Of a stretch of 64,000 nt of DNA, positions 47,400 to 55,805 are shown in pieces. The position numbers and the translations under genes were made by a program. Where the stretch lies: positions 108,020-172,019 of the forward strand of contig JAEUMQ010000014.1 of assembly GCA_016791425.1 (NCBI GenBank). Reading direction: 5' to 3'. The notes beneath the pieces were generated by a model. That model ran no database searches and had not been told where the DNA came from. It was given only the letters and a program-made list of their open reading frames with translations. Source of the DNA: Hyphomonadaceae bacterium. GTDB lineage: Bacteria; Pseudomonadota; Alphaproteobacteria; Caulobacterales; Aquidulcibacteraceae. Positions within the stretch are counted from its first letter, which is position 1, and each line of letters begins with the position of its first letter.

Positions 47400-47930
47400 A
47401 TGGCGGAACTCCTGGTGGCGCACGCCCCGGAAGCGGCGGCGCGCGCCCAGCGCGTGGTGTCGAAGCTCGAAAGGAGCGGGTTCAAGGTCTCGCAGGAGAT
47501 CGATCTCAGGGCGCCGCGGAAGGCTCTGAGAAGCGCGGTCGGCAAGGCCGAGGGCGTGCTAGTGCTATGGAGCCGGGAGGCCCCGGAGACGCTGCGGACG
47601 GTGGCGGCGGCGGCCAAGGACGCCGGCAAGCTGGCGGTGGCGCGGCTCGACGGGGCGGCGCCGCCGGCGCTCTTGCGGGTTGCGGCGATCGACCTGTCGA
47701 GCCTAGCCACCCGCGGACGGACGCGGAGCTGGGCGCGGCTGATGAAGAGCCTGCCAAAGCCAGGGGCGGCCGCGCCGCGGCGGGCGATGGCGGGAATTGG
47801 GTCCGCAACGAAGGCCGCGTCGGAGGCGGCCGAGACCGCGCCGAAGCGGCAGGGCTTCGTGTGGGTGTTCCTGCTTGGGCTGGCGGTGACCGCCGCGGCC
47901 GCGGCAGGCGCCTGGGCGATGCTGCGCTAG
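47400..47930 (+). CDS. Degenerate TIR-like protein with C-terminal membrane helix
   Basis: This 176-residue protein aligns to the TIR domains at 17909 and 19034: a hydrophobic first strand (MAELLVAHAP), a helix (AARAQRVVSKLERSGFKV), the VLVLWSRE strand (53-60), the KDAGKLAVARLD strand (73-84) and VAAIDLSSL. The acidic motif WVREE found in the two full TIR proteins is lost (here TLRTVAA, 64-70), and the first-helix DE residues are replaced, so NADase activity is unlikely. Residues about 152-174 form a membrane helix, so it is tail-anchored. It lies next to a MATE gene (81 nt) inside the dcw cluster. GGAGG lies 7 nt before the ATG. It may be a regulatory or decoy TIR; assignment is by structure-pattern match. 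Confidence 0.65.
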   Translation: MAELLVAHAPEAAARAQRVVSKLERSGFKVSQEIDLRAPRKALRSAVGKAEGVLVLWSREAPETLRTVAAAAKDAGKLAVARLDGAAPPALLRVAAIDLSSLATRGRTRSWARLMKSLPKPGAAAPRRAMAGIGSATKAASEAAETAPKRQGFVWVFLLGLAVTAAAAAGAWAMLR

Positions 47931-48010
47931 GCGGAATTTCCACCCTCTCACCTCCCCCTTTTCGGGCGAAGGGCGCGGCCCTACTTTCGGGGTGCGGGCC
48001 AAGAGCGCGC

Positions 48011-49378
48011 ATGGGGGACATCATGCGCGACATGACCGAGGGTCCGATCGCGGGCCACCTCATGGGCATGGCCGCGTTCATCGCGGTCAGCATCGTCGTC
48101 CAGACGCTCTATTATCTCGTCGATCTCTATTTCGTGGCGCAGCTTGGGCCGGCGGCGATCGCGGGCGTGAGCGCGGCCGGGACGGTCTTCTTTCTGGCGC
48201 TGGCGGTGGCGCAAATCATCGGCGTCGGCGGCGTCGCGCTGCTCGCGCAGGCGGCCGGGCGGAAGGATTCAGGCGACGCGCAGACGACGTTCGACCAGGT
48301 GATGTCGATGGCGCTGGCGCTCGCGGCGTTGACGCTCGTGCTCGGATACGGCTTTGCGGATCGGGCCATCGGGCTCGTCACCGCCGATGCGGAGACTGCG
48401 GCGCAGGCGCGATCCTATCTGCATGCGTACCTGCCCTCGCTGGCGCTCATCTTTCCGGCCACGGCGCTCGGAGCGGCGCTGCGCGCAGCGGGCGTGGTGC
48501 GCGCGCCGACCATGATCCAAATGGGCTCGGTGCTGGTGAACGCGCTCTTCGCGCCGCCGTTGATCACGGGCTGGGGAACGGGACTGCCGCTGGGCGTGGC
48601 CGGCGCGGGGCTGGCAAGCTCGATCGCGGGTGCGTTCGGATGCATCGCGATGGCGGCGGCGTTCGCGCGGGTGCAAAAGTTCGTGCATTTGCATCCGCGG
48701 CGCTGGGCGCCGAACTTTCCGGCCTGGGGACGCATCACCGCTGTCGGGCTGCCAAGCGCGGGCGAGTTCCTGATCATGTTCATCGTCGGCGCCATGATGT
48801 ACTGGGCGATCCGGCCGTTCGGGGCGGAGGCGCAGGCGGGCTACGGCGTCGGCGCGCGGGTGATGCAAGCGATCCTCCTGCCGGCGATGGCGATCGCGTT
48901 CGCGGCGGCGCCGATCGCGGGGCAGAATTTCGGCGCGGGCAAACTCGATCGCGTGCGGGAGACGTTCCGGACGGCGGCGCTCTACGGCTCGAGCGTGATG
49001 GTGGCGCTGACGCTCTTCTGCCAGATCCGGCCGGAGGCGCTGGTTCGTCCGTTTGCGGAGGATGCGCGCACGCTGGCGACGGCGGCGGAGTTCATGCGTG
49101 TCCTGTCGTGGAATTTCGTAGCGACGGGGCTCGTGTTCACCTGCTCCAGCATCTTCCAGGGGCTGGGGGACACGCGGCCAAGCTTCATCGCGAGCGTGGT
49201 GCGGCTGGCGAGCTTCCTGGGGCCGGCGCTTTGGCTCTCGCAGCAGCCGCACACGCAGCTGCATGATTATTGGCGCGTGTCGGTGGTCTGCGTGCTGCTG
49301 CAGTGCGCGGTGTGCCTGGCGTTCCTGGCGCGGATGTTGCGAAGGAAGCTGGGGCAGGCGGCGACGGCGAGCGCGTGA
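48011..49378 (+). CDS. MATE-family multidrug efflux transporter
   Basis: This 455-residue membrane protein has about 12 helices in two MATE domains. The N-terminal GPIAGHLMGMAAFIAVSIVVQTL and YYLVDLYFVAQLGPAAIAGVS segments, the GVGGVALLAQAAGRK motif and the central RPFGAEAQAGYGVGARV match NorM/DinF-like MATE carriers that export cations or drugs with Na+ or H+. The ATG 48011 is just upstream of MGDIMRDMTEGPI; a frame from 47360 is a shadow. The gene is downstream of the TIR-like gene on the same strand, and convergent with the PIN toxin gene at 49382. Confidence 0.9.
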   Translation: MGDIMRDMTEGPIAGHLMGMAAFIAVSIVVQTLYYLVDLYFVAQLGPAAIAGVSAAGTVFFLALAVAQIIGVGGVALLAQAAGRKDSGDAQTTFDQVMSMALALAALTLVLGYGFADRAIGLVTADAETAAQARSYLHAYLPSLALIFPATALGAALRAAGVVRAPTMIQMGSVLVNALFAPPLITGWGTGLPLGVAGAGLASSIAGAFGCIAMAAAFARVQKFVHLHPRRWAPNFPAWGRITAVGLPSAGEFLIMFIVGAMMYWAIRPFGAEAQAGYGVGARVMQAILLPAMAIAFAAAPIAGQNFGAGKLDRVRETFRTAALYGSSVMVALTLFCQIRPEALVRPFAEDARTLATAAEFMRVLSWNFVATGLVFTCSSIFQGLGDTRPSFIASVVRLASFLGPALWLSQQPHTQLHDYWRVSVVCVLLQCAVCLAFLARMLRRKLGQAATASA

Positions 49379-49381
49379 CCC

Positions 49382-49795
49382 TCAGCGCAGGTCAACAAGC
49401 TTCAGTCCTATTCCTTCAAAGTCGCGAACGTTGCGCGTGGCGAGCTCGGAGCTGTTCGTCGCCGCGACGCCGGCAATCATCATGTCAGCGATGCCGACCG
49501 GACGTCCTAGTGTTTCGCGTATGGACAGAAATACACCGGCCCGTCGCGCTGCGGCTTCGTCGAGCGAGAGAACCGTCAGCCGATTGGCGGGCGCGACAAA
49601 CTTCTCGAAGCGTTCGGTGAGGTCATCGCGACGCCGGCCGGACGCCAGGCGCTCCAAGCCGCGGGTGATCTCCACGATGGTGACGGTCGCAACAGCAATC
49701 GGCTCGTCGCCAAGCCCCGCGAGCCACCTCGCAATTTTCGGCTCAAGCGCGGGCCGCATAATCGCCGATACAACGTCCGTATCGAGAACAATCAT
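49382..49795 (-). CDS. FitB/VapC-type PIN-domain toxin
   Basis: This 137-residue PIN protein starts MIVLDTDVVSAIMRP (D5), with E43 in IVEITRGLE, and the D-rich end GIADMMIAGVAA and NVRDFEGIGLKLVD (about 101 and 124), as in FitB. It is a probable RNase toxin. The gene overlaps its antitoxin by 4 nt (ATGA). It is convergent with the MATE gene, with 3 nt between the stops. Confidence 0.92.
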   Translation of the reverse strand: MIVLDTDVVSAIMRPALEPKIARWLAGLGDEPIAVATVTIVEITRGLERLASGRRRDDLTERFEKFVAPANRLTVLSLDEAAARRAGVFLSIRETLGRPVGIADMMIAGVAATNSSELATRNVRDFEGIGLKLVDLR

Positions 49796-50034
49796 TCAGA
49801 GAAATCTATGGCAGGCTTGGCAGGCTCACGGGGCGGAAGGTCGAGGTCCACCCCGTGCTCAGGCCCGAACAATTCGCGCGCGAGCCTCAACAGCTCAGGC
49901 CCAGTGATGCCGCCGACGGCGCTGCTGATTATCGCGCGCGCCTCCTCCTCCATAGAACGCCCCGCCTGGGCGGCGCGCACGCGCAGTCGCTCCTTCACGC
50001 GATCGTCGAGCTTTCGAATGGTGATGCTGGCCAC
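49792..50034 (-). CDS. FitA-type ribbon-helix-helix antitoxin
   Basis: Starting from the GTG at 50034 the protein is 80 residues and begins (M)ASITIRKLDDRVKERLRVR, exactly the FitA family start and its ribbon-helix-helix. RSMEEEARAIISSAV is the second helix. The acidic C-terminus is the toxin-binding part. A TTG at 50055 would add seven residues, but it lies inside the operator palindrome at 50052-50075. The toxin gene follows with a 4-nt overlap. Confidence 0.88.
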   Translation of the reverse strand: MASITIRKLDDRVKERLRVRAAQAGRSMEEEARAIISSAVGGITGPELLRLARELFGPEHGVDLDLPPREPAKPAIDFSE

Positions 50035-50051
50035 AATGCAGAATAGCAGTT

Positions 50052-50075
50052 GCAATCATTGATGTCAATGATTGC
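50052..50075 (-). promoter_or_regulatory. Perfect palindromic operator upstream of fitA
   Basis: GCAATCATTGA and TCAATGATTGC are exact inverted repeats around TG (24 bp in total), placed 17 nt before the fitA start codon and 6 nt after the murB stop. FitAB-type modules bind inverted repeats in their own promoter, and this one has the AT-rich composition and position expected. Confidence 0.8.
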
Positions 50076-50081
50076 ACCGCG

Positions 50082-50966
50082 TCAAGGCCGGCCGAGGCGC
50101 TTGATCTCCCAATCGAGCTCGACGCCTGCCTTCGCCTTGACCGCGGTTCGGACATCCTCGCCGAGGCCTTCGATGTCGGCGGCGGTCGCCTCACCCGTGT
50201 TGATGAGGAAGTTGGCGTGCTTCTCGGAGACCTGCGCCCCGCCGCGGCGAGCGCCGCGCATGCCGGCTTCATCGACGAGTTTCCAGGCGGAGTGATCGGG
50301 CGGGTTCTTGAAGGTGGAGCCGCCGGTCTTCTCGCGGATGGGCTGGGCGGCTTCGCGGCGCGCTGTGATCTCGGCCATGCGCGCGGACACTTCGTCCGCA
50401 GTCGAGGGCTCGCCTTGAAAGACGGCCTCGATCCAGAAGATTTGTCCGGGTACGGCGTTCTTGCGATAGGTGAAGCCGAAATCGGCGTTCGCGAACGTCC
50501 GCTTCTCGCCGCGGCGATCGACGCCCCGTGCGGAGACGAGCACGTCCTTGGTCTCGCGGCCGTAACAGCCGGCGTTCATGGTGAGCGCGCCGCCGATCGT
50601 GCCCGGGATGCCGGCGAAGAATTCGAGACCGGCGATCCCGGCCTTGGCGGCCGCTCTGGCGGCTGCGGAATCGAGCGCGCCAGCGCCGGCGATGACCTTG
50701 GTTCCCTCGATCTGAATCTGGCCGAAGGGACGCGGCGGCAAGCGAACGACCACGCCCTCGACGCCGCCATCGCGGACAATGACGTTGGAGCCGACGCCGA
50801 GCACGGCGACGGGGATGTGCTCCGGCAATGCGCGCAGAAACTCGGCCAGGTCCTGCTCGTCGGCGGGTAGGAAGAGCGCGTCGGCGGGACCGCCGACGCG
50901 GAACCAGGTGAAGGGCGCGAGCGCCTCGTTGCGGAGGAGCTGGCCACGGACGGAGGGGAAATCCAT
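50082..50966 (-). CDS. murB: UDP-N-acetylenolpyruvoylglucosamine reductase
   Basis: This 294-residue flavoenzyme makes UDP-MurNAc. FAD-binding and active-site motifs are visible: [18 protein letters not shown] (19-36), [15 protein letters not shown] (55-69), [18 protein letters not shown] (118-135), and the catalytic Ser in GGSTFKNP (about 226) and Glu in [10 protein letters not shown] (about 261). The ATG at 50966 starts the family sequence [11 protein letters not shown]. It is separated from murC by two non-dcw genes (HAD and Uma2), unlike the usual direct murC-murB order. Confidence 0.95.
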   Translation of the reverse strand: MDFPSVRGQLLRNEALAPFTWFRVGGPADALFLPADEQDLAEFLRALPEHIPVAVLGVGSNVIVRDGGVEGVVVRLPPRPFGQIQIEGTKVIAGAGALDSAAARAAAKAGIAGLEFFAGIPGTIGGALTMNAGCYGRETKDVLVSARGVDRRGEKRTFANADFGFTYRKNAVPGQIFWIEAVFQGEPSTADEVSARMAEITARREAAQPIREKTGGSTFKNPPDHSAWKLVDEAGMRGARRGGAQVSEKHANFLINTGEATAADIEGLGEDVRTAVKAKAGVELDWEIKRLGRP

Positions 50967-50999
50967 GCGCCCTGACTAGCGGAGGATGGCGATGAAAAT

Positions 51000-51881
51000 C
51001 TAGCGTGTGAGTTGGGCTTCGGCCTTGGAGACGCCAGCGCGCAAGGCGATGCGGTGAAGCGCGCCCTTCACGATGACGTCGAGCTGCTCGCCCTTCTGGT
51101 AGTCGGCCATCGCGGCGAAGCGCACGCGATCCTCGGCGATGAGCTTGTGCAGCTTGGCGACCTTGAGCTCGTCGCTCCAGAGCGCGGGGTCGAGCACCGC
51201 GATGGAGCAGCCGCCCTCTTTCATCACCGTCTTCATGGAGGGGATGTCGGTGTCGCCGTCGCCGATGAAGATCATGCGCTCGAACGGCACCGGCCGTTTC
51301 GCTTCCGGCATCCAGCGATTGATCGCCTCGGAATCCCAGACGTGCTCGACGCCCTTGTTGATCGAGTAGAGGAACTGCGTCTTGGACGTGTAGTTGATCG
51401 CGAGCGCCGGCCAGACGGCGTGGCCCTTCGCGTCATAGAGGAAGCGCGAGGCGTAGACCTGCTGGAACTTCCGGAAGATCGGGCTGCCTTCGATCATCTC
51501 GTAGATGCCGGAGGAGATGACGTAGTGCTCGAGATCGAGGCCGATGTCGGCGGCGAACTCGTTCATGCGGTCGAACCAATGATCGAGCCCGTCGAAGAGA
51601 TCGGGATCGCTCCCATGCTGCTGCAGCTGCGCGCGAGTGACGGGGCGGCCGAGCTCACGGGCCTTCTCCACCATCTTGTGCATGTAGACGAGGATGTCGT
51701 CGGCGTCGCAGGCGCGCGCGGTCTTCTTCACCTCGAGCCAGAAGGCGTCATGGTCCATGCCGCAATCGGGGATGAACGAGCGCTCCTGGATGTTGCCGCG
51801 CGCGAGCGTGCCGTCGAAATCGTAGACGATGGCGGCGCGGAGGGGCGCGTTTTGGCTTTGTTGGCGCACATTCTGAGGCAT
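51000..51881 (-). CDS. HAD-superfamily hydrolase
   Basis: This 293-residue protein has the HAD core: motif I IVYDFDGTLARGNIQE (18-33), with D21 the nucleophile and D23 the acid, motif II ISSGIYE (about 122), and motif IV FIGDGDTDIPSMKTV (about 205-219). The cap is large (helical, 40-115). It is probably a phosphatase; the substrate is unknown. The start ATG 51881 (MPQNVRQQSQ) is fine, and the 33-nt gap to murB suggests that they are read together. It is not a standard dcw gene. Confidence 0.88.
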   Translation of the reverse strand: MPQNVRQQSQNAPLRAAIVYDFDGTLARGNIQERSFIPDCGMDHDAFWLEVKKTARACDADDILVYMHKMVEKARELGRPVTRAQLQQHGSDPDLFDGLDHWFDRMNEFAADIGLDLEHYVISSGIYEMIEGSPIFRKFQQVYASRFLYDAKGHAVWPALAINYTSKTQFLYSINKGVEHVWDSEAINRWMPEAKRPVPFERMIFIGDGDTDIPSMKTVMKEGGCSIAVLDPALWSDELKVAKLHKLIAEDRVRFAAMADYQKGEQLDVIVKGALHRIALRAGVSKAEAQLTR

Positions 51882-51968
51882 TGCCGGAATGCGCCGGGAG
51901 TCGGCTGGTGGGTCAATGGAGCCGGCGCAGACATCGTTGCTGCGCCGAGACGAACGAGAAGGAACGGC

Positions 51969-52559
51969 CTAGAGGAAATCCGCGACGGCAATCTTGAGCG
52001 ACGGCGCGAACGGCAGGGCCAGTTCATCCCCTGCGCGTGCGATGGAAACGTCGCCGAAATCACCGCCTACAGGATTGAGGTGCACCCGCACCAGCCCCGC
52101 GCCGGGTTGGTCTGCCGGTTCGATGAGCCAGTAGGCAGGGATGCCGGCGGCGGCGTAGTCGGCGCGCTTCGTCGTGCGGTCGTAGCGCGCGGTCGTCACG
52201 CCGACCTCGATCACCATCTGGAGATCGGTCGGCGCGTAGGGCGTGTCGCGCTTGGGCTCGGCGCCGAAGGTGAAGTCGGGGATGGAGACGTCGTCCGCCG
52301 AGAACCGCACCGTCGGATCGGTGATCCAGGCGACGCCTGGCGGCAAGTGAATGGAAAGGGCGGAGAACAAGCGGATCAGGCGGCTGCGGACGTAGAGGTG
52401 GATCGAACCTTCGGACGGCATCTCGACCAGCCTCCCCCGCCGAAGCTCCACGCGGACGCCCTCGCCGAACGCGCGGGATTCGCCGAGCTGGACGAATTCC
52501 TCGTAGGCGAACCGCATCTCCTGCGGTTCATCGAGCGGGGGCCGGACCGGCTTGTTCAT
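51969..52559 (-). CDS. Uma2-family (DUF820) restriction-fold protein
   Basis: This 196-residue protein shows the Uma2/DUF820 pattern: VELRRGRLVEMP (38-49), the PDFTFG and PTDLQMVIEVGVTTARYDRTTKRADYAAAGIPAYWLIEP (about 110-150) stretches. The ExD/ExK-like acidic and Lys residues (D in IPDFTF, E118, K131) form a PD-(D/E)xK nuclease-like core. Uma2 proteins are very numerous in cyanobacteria and their role is unknown; they may be nuclease relatives. It sits between murC and the HAD gene on the same strand. Confidence 0.85.
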   Translation of the reverse strand: MNKPVRPPLDEPQEMRFAYEEFVQLGESRAFGEGVRVELRRGRLVEMPSEGSIHLYVRSRLIRLFSALSIHLPPGVAWITDPTVRFSADDVSIPDFTFGAEPKRDTPYAPTDLQMVIEVGVTTARYDRTTKRADYAAAGIPAYWLIEPADQPGAGLVRVHLNPVGGDFGDVSIARAGDELALPFAPSLKIAVADFL

Positions 52560-52590
52560 GTTGGAAGCCTAGCAGAAACGAGGTCTGCGG

Positions 52591-54012
52591 TCACGCGGCG
52601 GCGGCGGATTTGAGCTTTTCGGGGAGCGCGTTGGCGTAGGCGGTGATGTCGCCGGCGCCGAGGCAGACGACAAGATCGCCGGGCCGGGCTTCCTCGCGCA
52701 CGAAATTGGCGAGGTCGTCGAGCTTGACGCGCTCGGCGTGGCGGTGGCCCCGCTCGACGATGCGGGCGACGAGCTTCTCGGAATCGACGCCTTCGATCGG
52801 CGCTTCGCCGGCGGAATAGACGTCGGCGATTGCGACGATGTCGGCGTCGTCGAAGCAGGCGGCGAAGGCGTCGAAGAGGTCGCGCAGACGCGTGTAGCGG
52901 TGGGGCTGCACGATGGCGATCACCCGGCCGCCGGTCGCCTCGCGCGCGGCGCGCAGCACCGCGGCGATCTCGACCGGATGGTGGCCGTAATCGTCAACGA
53001 TGCGCACGTCGTTCCAATAGCCGACGGTGGAGAAGCGGCGCTTGACGCCGGTGAACTTCTTCAGGCCCGCGCGGATCTGGGAATCGTTGACGCCGAGCTC
53101 GCGCGCGACGGCGATGGCGGCGACGGCGTTCGAGAGATTGTGCTTGCCGACCATCGGCAGGAAGAGATCGTGCAGCGTGACGCCCGGCCCCTCCCCGCGC
53201 TTCCTTGCCACGACGTCGAAGGTCGAGCCGTCGCGGCCGGCGCGGACGTTGACCGCGCAAACATCCGCCTGCTGATCGAAGCCGTAGGAGATGATGCGGC
53301 GCTCGGTGACCTTCTCGGCGAGCGCGCGCACGACGGGATGATCGACGCAGAGCACTGCGAAGCCATAGAAGGGGATGTTCTCAACGAACGTGCGGTAGCC
53401 CTCGTTCATGGCCTCTACGGTGCCGTAATGGTCGAGGTGCTCGGGATCCATGTTGGTGACGACCACGGCCGTCGCGCGCAGCTTGGTGAAGGTGCCGTCG
53501 CTCTCGTCGGCCTCCACGACCATCCAGTCGCCCTCGCCCATGCGCGTGTTCGAGCCATAGGCGTTGATGATGCCGCCATTGATCACGATCGGGTCCTTGG
53601 CGCCGGATTCGAGCAGCGTGGCGACCATCGATGTCGTCGTCGTCTTGCCGTGCGTGCCGCCGATGGCGATCGCCCATTTGAGGCGCATGAGCTCGGCCAG
53701 CATCTCGGCGCGGCGCACGACCGGCACGCCGCGGGCGCGCGCCTCGACGACTTCGGGATTGCTCGGCTTCACGGCCGAGGAGATGACGACGACGCCGGCG
53801 CCTTCCAGGTTCTCGGCCTCGTGGCCGATGAAAATCTCGATCCCCATGCGGCGCAGACGCTCGGTGTTGGCGCTTTCGCGCTGGTCGGAGCCCTGCACCT
53901 GGTAGCCCATGCGGCGCATCACCTCGGCGATGCCGGACATGCCGATGCCGCCGATGCCGACGAAATGAACCGGGCCGACATCGAAGGGAACCGGGCGTTG
54001 CGTGCTCGTCAT
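52591..54012 (-). CDS. murC: UDP-N-acetylmuramate--L-alanine ligase
   Basis: This 473-residue enzyme adds L-Ala to UDP-MurNAc. It has the N-terminal dinucleotide-fold [18 protein letters not shown] (15-32), the ATP motif [13 protein letters not shown] (about 116-128), [10 protein letters not shown] (about 181), a fold for the amino acid and the C-terminal domain with [14 protein letters not shown] (about 337-350). The ATG 54012 ([12 protein letters not shown]) is preferred over 54051, which adds 13 residues. It starts a run of minus-strand genes (murC, Uma2, HAD, murB) with short gaps, and is split from murG by a GNAT gene and a toxin-antitoxin module. Confidence 0.95.
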   Translation of the reverse strand: MTSTQRPVPFDVGPVHFVGIGGIGMSGIAEVMRRMGYQVQGSDQRESANTERLRRMGIEIFIGHEAENLEGAGVVVISSAVKPSNPEVVEARARGVPVVRRAEMLAELMRLKWAIAIGGTHGKTTTTSMVATLLESGAKDPIVINGGIINAYGSNTRMGEGDWMVVEADESDGTFTKLRATAVVVTNMDPEHLDHYGTVEAMNEGYRTFVENIPFYGFAVLCVDHPVVRALAEKVTERRIISYGFDQQADVCAVNVRAGRDGSTFDVVARKRGEGPGVTLHDLFLPMVGKHNLSNAVAAIAVARELGVNDSQIRAGLKKFTGVKRRFSTVGYWNDVRIVDDYGHHPVEIAAVLRAAREATGGRVIAIVQPHRYTRLRDLFDAFAACFDDADIVAIADVYSAGEAPIEGVDSEKLVARIVERGHRHAERVKLDDLANFVREEARPGDLVVCLGAGDITAYANALPEKLKSAAAA

Positions 54013-54185
54013 AAAGACCTTCCTTAGCGACAACAGAACGCGCGAACGCATGGGAGCGCAAGGGGCGTGCGCAAGGCGGCGCGGGCGATTTTGTCGCCGG
54101 CGTTTGCGCTCCGCGCTTGCTGGCGCAGCGTGGGGGCGATACCAGAGGGCCGCCCATCACAGGAACTCCCCAAAGGAATTGGCCC

Positions 54186-54476
54186 ATGTCCATCGACGGC
54201 AACTGGAACATCGAAACCAACACCCCGCTCGGCGTGCAGAAGGCGACCCTGTCGCTCAAGTCGGACGGCGGGAAGATCACCGGCACGACCGCCGGCGCCC
54301 AAGGCTCGCTTTCGATCGAGGGAACCGTGAGCGGAAACACCGCGAAATGGCCGGCAAAGGTAACCTCGCCGATGCCGATGGACCTCGAATTCACCGTGAC
54401 CGCCGACGGCGACAACATGACCGGCGAGGTGAAGAGCCCGTTCGGCAACTTCCCACTGAAGGGAACCCGGGCCTAG
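54186..54476 (+). CDS. Small beta-rich hypothetical protein
   Basis: This 96-residue protein has no signal peptide and consists of alternating beta strands with short turns: SIDGNWNIETNTPLGVQKATL, KSDGGKITGTTAGAQG, SIEGTVSGNTAKWPAKV and FTVTADGDNMTGEVKSPFGNF. It could fold as a small barrel or calycin-like sandwich. I know no family name for it. It is on the plus strand, against the murC unit, and its stop codon lies inside a long perfect hairpin at 54474-54526. The ATG 54186 has AAAGGAA about 8 nt upstream. Confidence 0.7.
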   Translation: MSIDGNWNIETNTPLGVQKATLSLKSDGGKITGTTAGAQGSLSIEGTVSGNTAKWPAKVTSPMPMDLEFTVTADGDNMTGEVKSPFGNFPLKGTRA

Positions 54477-54526
54477 ACCAGATCCCGTTTTGATTTACGC
54501 AAATCAAAACGGGTGAATCTGGTCTA
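54474..54526. terminator. Long inverted repeat overlapping the stop of the gene at 54186
   Basis: CCCGTTTTGATTT (54484-54496) and AAATCAAAACGGG (54501-54513) form a perfect 13-bp stem with loop ACGC. TAGACCAGAT (54474-54483) and ATCTGGTCTA (54517-54526) form a further perfect 10-bp outer stem, with only a TGA bulge on one side. The stop TAG of the small gene is the first three bases. There is no T-run, so it may be a bidirectional hairpin or a repetitive element of alphaproteobacteria. Confidence 0.8.
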
Positions 54527-54585
54527 CACGCAGAATCTAGACCATTTCTCGTCCAAGAACCGCGTAACACTTTTCGGGAAATAGT

Positions 54586-55128
54586 CTAAGCGGCGCGAAG
54601 TTGCTTGGCCATGCGCAGGAGCGGCACGGGGACGCCGGAGGGCGTCTCCGCCGCGAAGCGTTCGAGGATTTCGTAGCCGCACGCGCGGTAGAGCGGCTCG
54701 CCGGCCAAGGTGGCGGCGAGCTCGCAGCGCGTGAAGCCTTCCGCGGCGGCGGCCGCTTCGCAGAGATCGAGCACGAGACGGCCGATGCCCCGGCGCGTCC
54801 AGGCCGGGTGCGTGTACATGGCGCGCACGCGGGCAGACTCGGATTTGGGATCGAGCGCGCGCGCATCGCGGCCGGCGGAATGGTCGCCGCCGAAGAGCGT
54901 GGCGCGGCGCGACCAGCCGCCGGATCCGACAATGACGCCGCCCTCTTCCACCACATAATACGTGCCGTCGTCGATCAGCTGGGTGTCGAGGCCCATGACC
55001 GAAAACGACGCTTCGACGCCTTCGGGCGGCAGGTAAGGCTTCAGGAGCTCGGCAATGGCGGCGTCCATCAGCGGGCGGAGCGCGGGGACGTCTTCGCGGC
55101 GCGCGCGGCGGTGGGTGAAGGCGGGCAT
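54586..55128 (-). CDS. GNAT-family N-acetyltransferase
   Basis: This 180-residue protein has the GNAT fold: HRRARREDVPALRPLMD at the start, VRAMYTHPAWTRRGIGRLVLDLC (about 101-123, the acetyl-CoA motif with RRGIGR) and LAATLAGEPLYRACGYEIL (about 138-156). It transfers an acetyl group to an amine of unknown type; cytosolic. The ATG 55128 is the first in frame. It lies directly after a toxin gene (6-nt gap), so it may be read from that operon and belong to the same accessory block. This GNAT is not of the TacT-toxin type by size and it has no RHH partner. Confidence 0.85.
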   Translation of the reverse strand: MPAFTHRRARREDVPALRPLMDAAIAELLKPYLPPEGVEASFSVMGLDTQLIDDGTYYVVEEGGVIVGSGGWSRRATLFGGDHSAGRDARALDPKSESARVRAMYTHPAWTRRGIGRLVLDLCEAAAAAEGFTRCELAATLAGEPLYRACGYEILERFAAETPSGVPVPLLRMAKQLRAA

Positions 55129-55133
55129 CGGCG

Positions 55134-55550
55134 CTAGATCACTTGCACGCCAGCACTTCTGGCGAACGCTTTCATGTCCTTGTCGAGAGTGAGAAGAGCG
55201 GCGCCAATCCGTCGGACGATCGCGAGGTGCACTGCATCGGGCGTGCGCAGATTCAATTCCAGGCGACGCAGCATTCGGGCCGTCGCGGCGACGTCGCTGG
55301 GCGCCAGCTCAACGGCTTCGGCATTGGCGGACATCCAAGCATCGAACGAAGCAAGGGCGGCGTGCGCGACATCGGCCGCCGTCAGGCGCATGCGAACCCG
55401 CCTCGAAACGGCCGAAGCAAACTCGGCGGCGCCGAAATCGCTGACGACCAGCGGCTCTGTCACGCGCCGCACCTTGCCGAGGGCTGATTTGGAATTCGCG
55501 TCGGCGATGAACAGCGAGACGAGCACACTGGCGTCCAGGTAGACGCTCAC
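55134..55550 (-). CDS. VapC-type PIN-domain toxin of Phd/VapC module
   Basis: This 138-residue PIN protein starts (GTG) VSVYLDASVLVSLFIAD (first Asp at residue 6), with E42 in GAAEFASAVSRR, D99 or so in LRTPDAVHLAIVRR and LLTLDKDMKAFA at the end. The GTG overlaps the antitoxin stop by 4 nt (GTGA). It is a likely RNase. The related frame continuing upstream to 55805 is the antitoxin gene in another frame. Confidence 0.9.
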   Translation of the reverse strand: MSVYLDASVLVSLFIADANSKSALGKVRRVTEPLVVSDFGAAEFASAVSRRVRMRLTAADVAHAALASFDAWMSANAEAVELAPSDVAATARMLRRLELNLRTPDAVHLAIVRRIGAALLTLDKDMKAFARSAGVQVI

Positions 55551-55798
55551 TTCCAATCCTCGTCCCGCATCTTTCGGATCAAGGTTACCGAATCGGTCTT
55601 GGACGCTTTCTGGCTCTTGAGACGCTCTTCCAGCCAGTCGATGGATTCTTTCGTCGGGGGGCCGGGCTTGCGTTTGACTGGCGTGAACGAGATCGTCGGC
55701 TGGCCGTGGCGCGTGATGACGACCGCCTCGCCTTCCAAGGCGCGGTCGATGAGCTCGGAGAGGCGGGCCTTGGCGTCGGCGACGCTGTAGGTGGTCAT
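55547..55798 (-). CDS. Phd/YefM-family antitoxin
   Basis: This 83-residue antitoxin starts MTTYSVADAKARLSELIDRALEGEAVVITRHGQPTISFTPV, the Phd/YefM DNA-binding fold. The second half (PGPPTKESIDWLEERLK) binds the toxin. It pairs with a PIN toxin, a common mixed pairing. A perfect palindrome at 55806-55828 begins 7 nt before its start codon, matching autorepression. It lies 36 nt after the murG stop. Confidence 0.9.
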   Translation of the reverse strand: MTTYSVADAKARLSELIDRALEGEAVVITRHGQPTISFTPVKRKPGPPTKESIDWLEERLKSQKASKTDSVTLIRKMRDEDWK

Positions 55799-55805
55799 GC
55801 GGCAA

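Noticed and set aside
51012..52613. A 533-codon plus-strand frame across the HAD and Uma2 genes
   Set aside because: It crosses two real minus-strand genes and their gap; no domain or plausible start is present.
54586..55128. GNAT gene as a TacT-type acetyltransferase toxin with the nearby antitoxin
   Set aside because: The neighbouring antitoxin is a Phd/YefM type that already has its own overlapping PIN toxin, and the GNAT protein lacks an adjacent ribbon-helix-helix partner.
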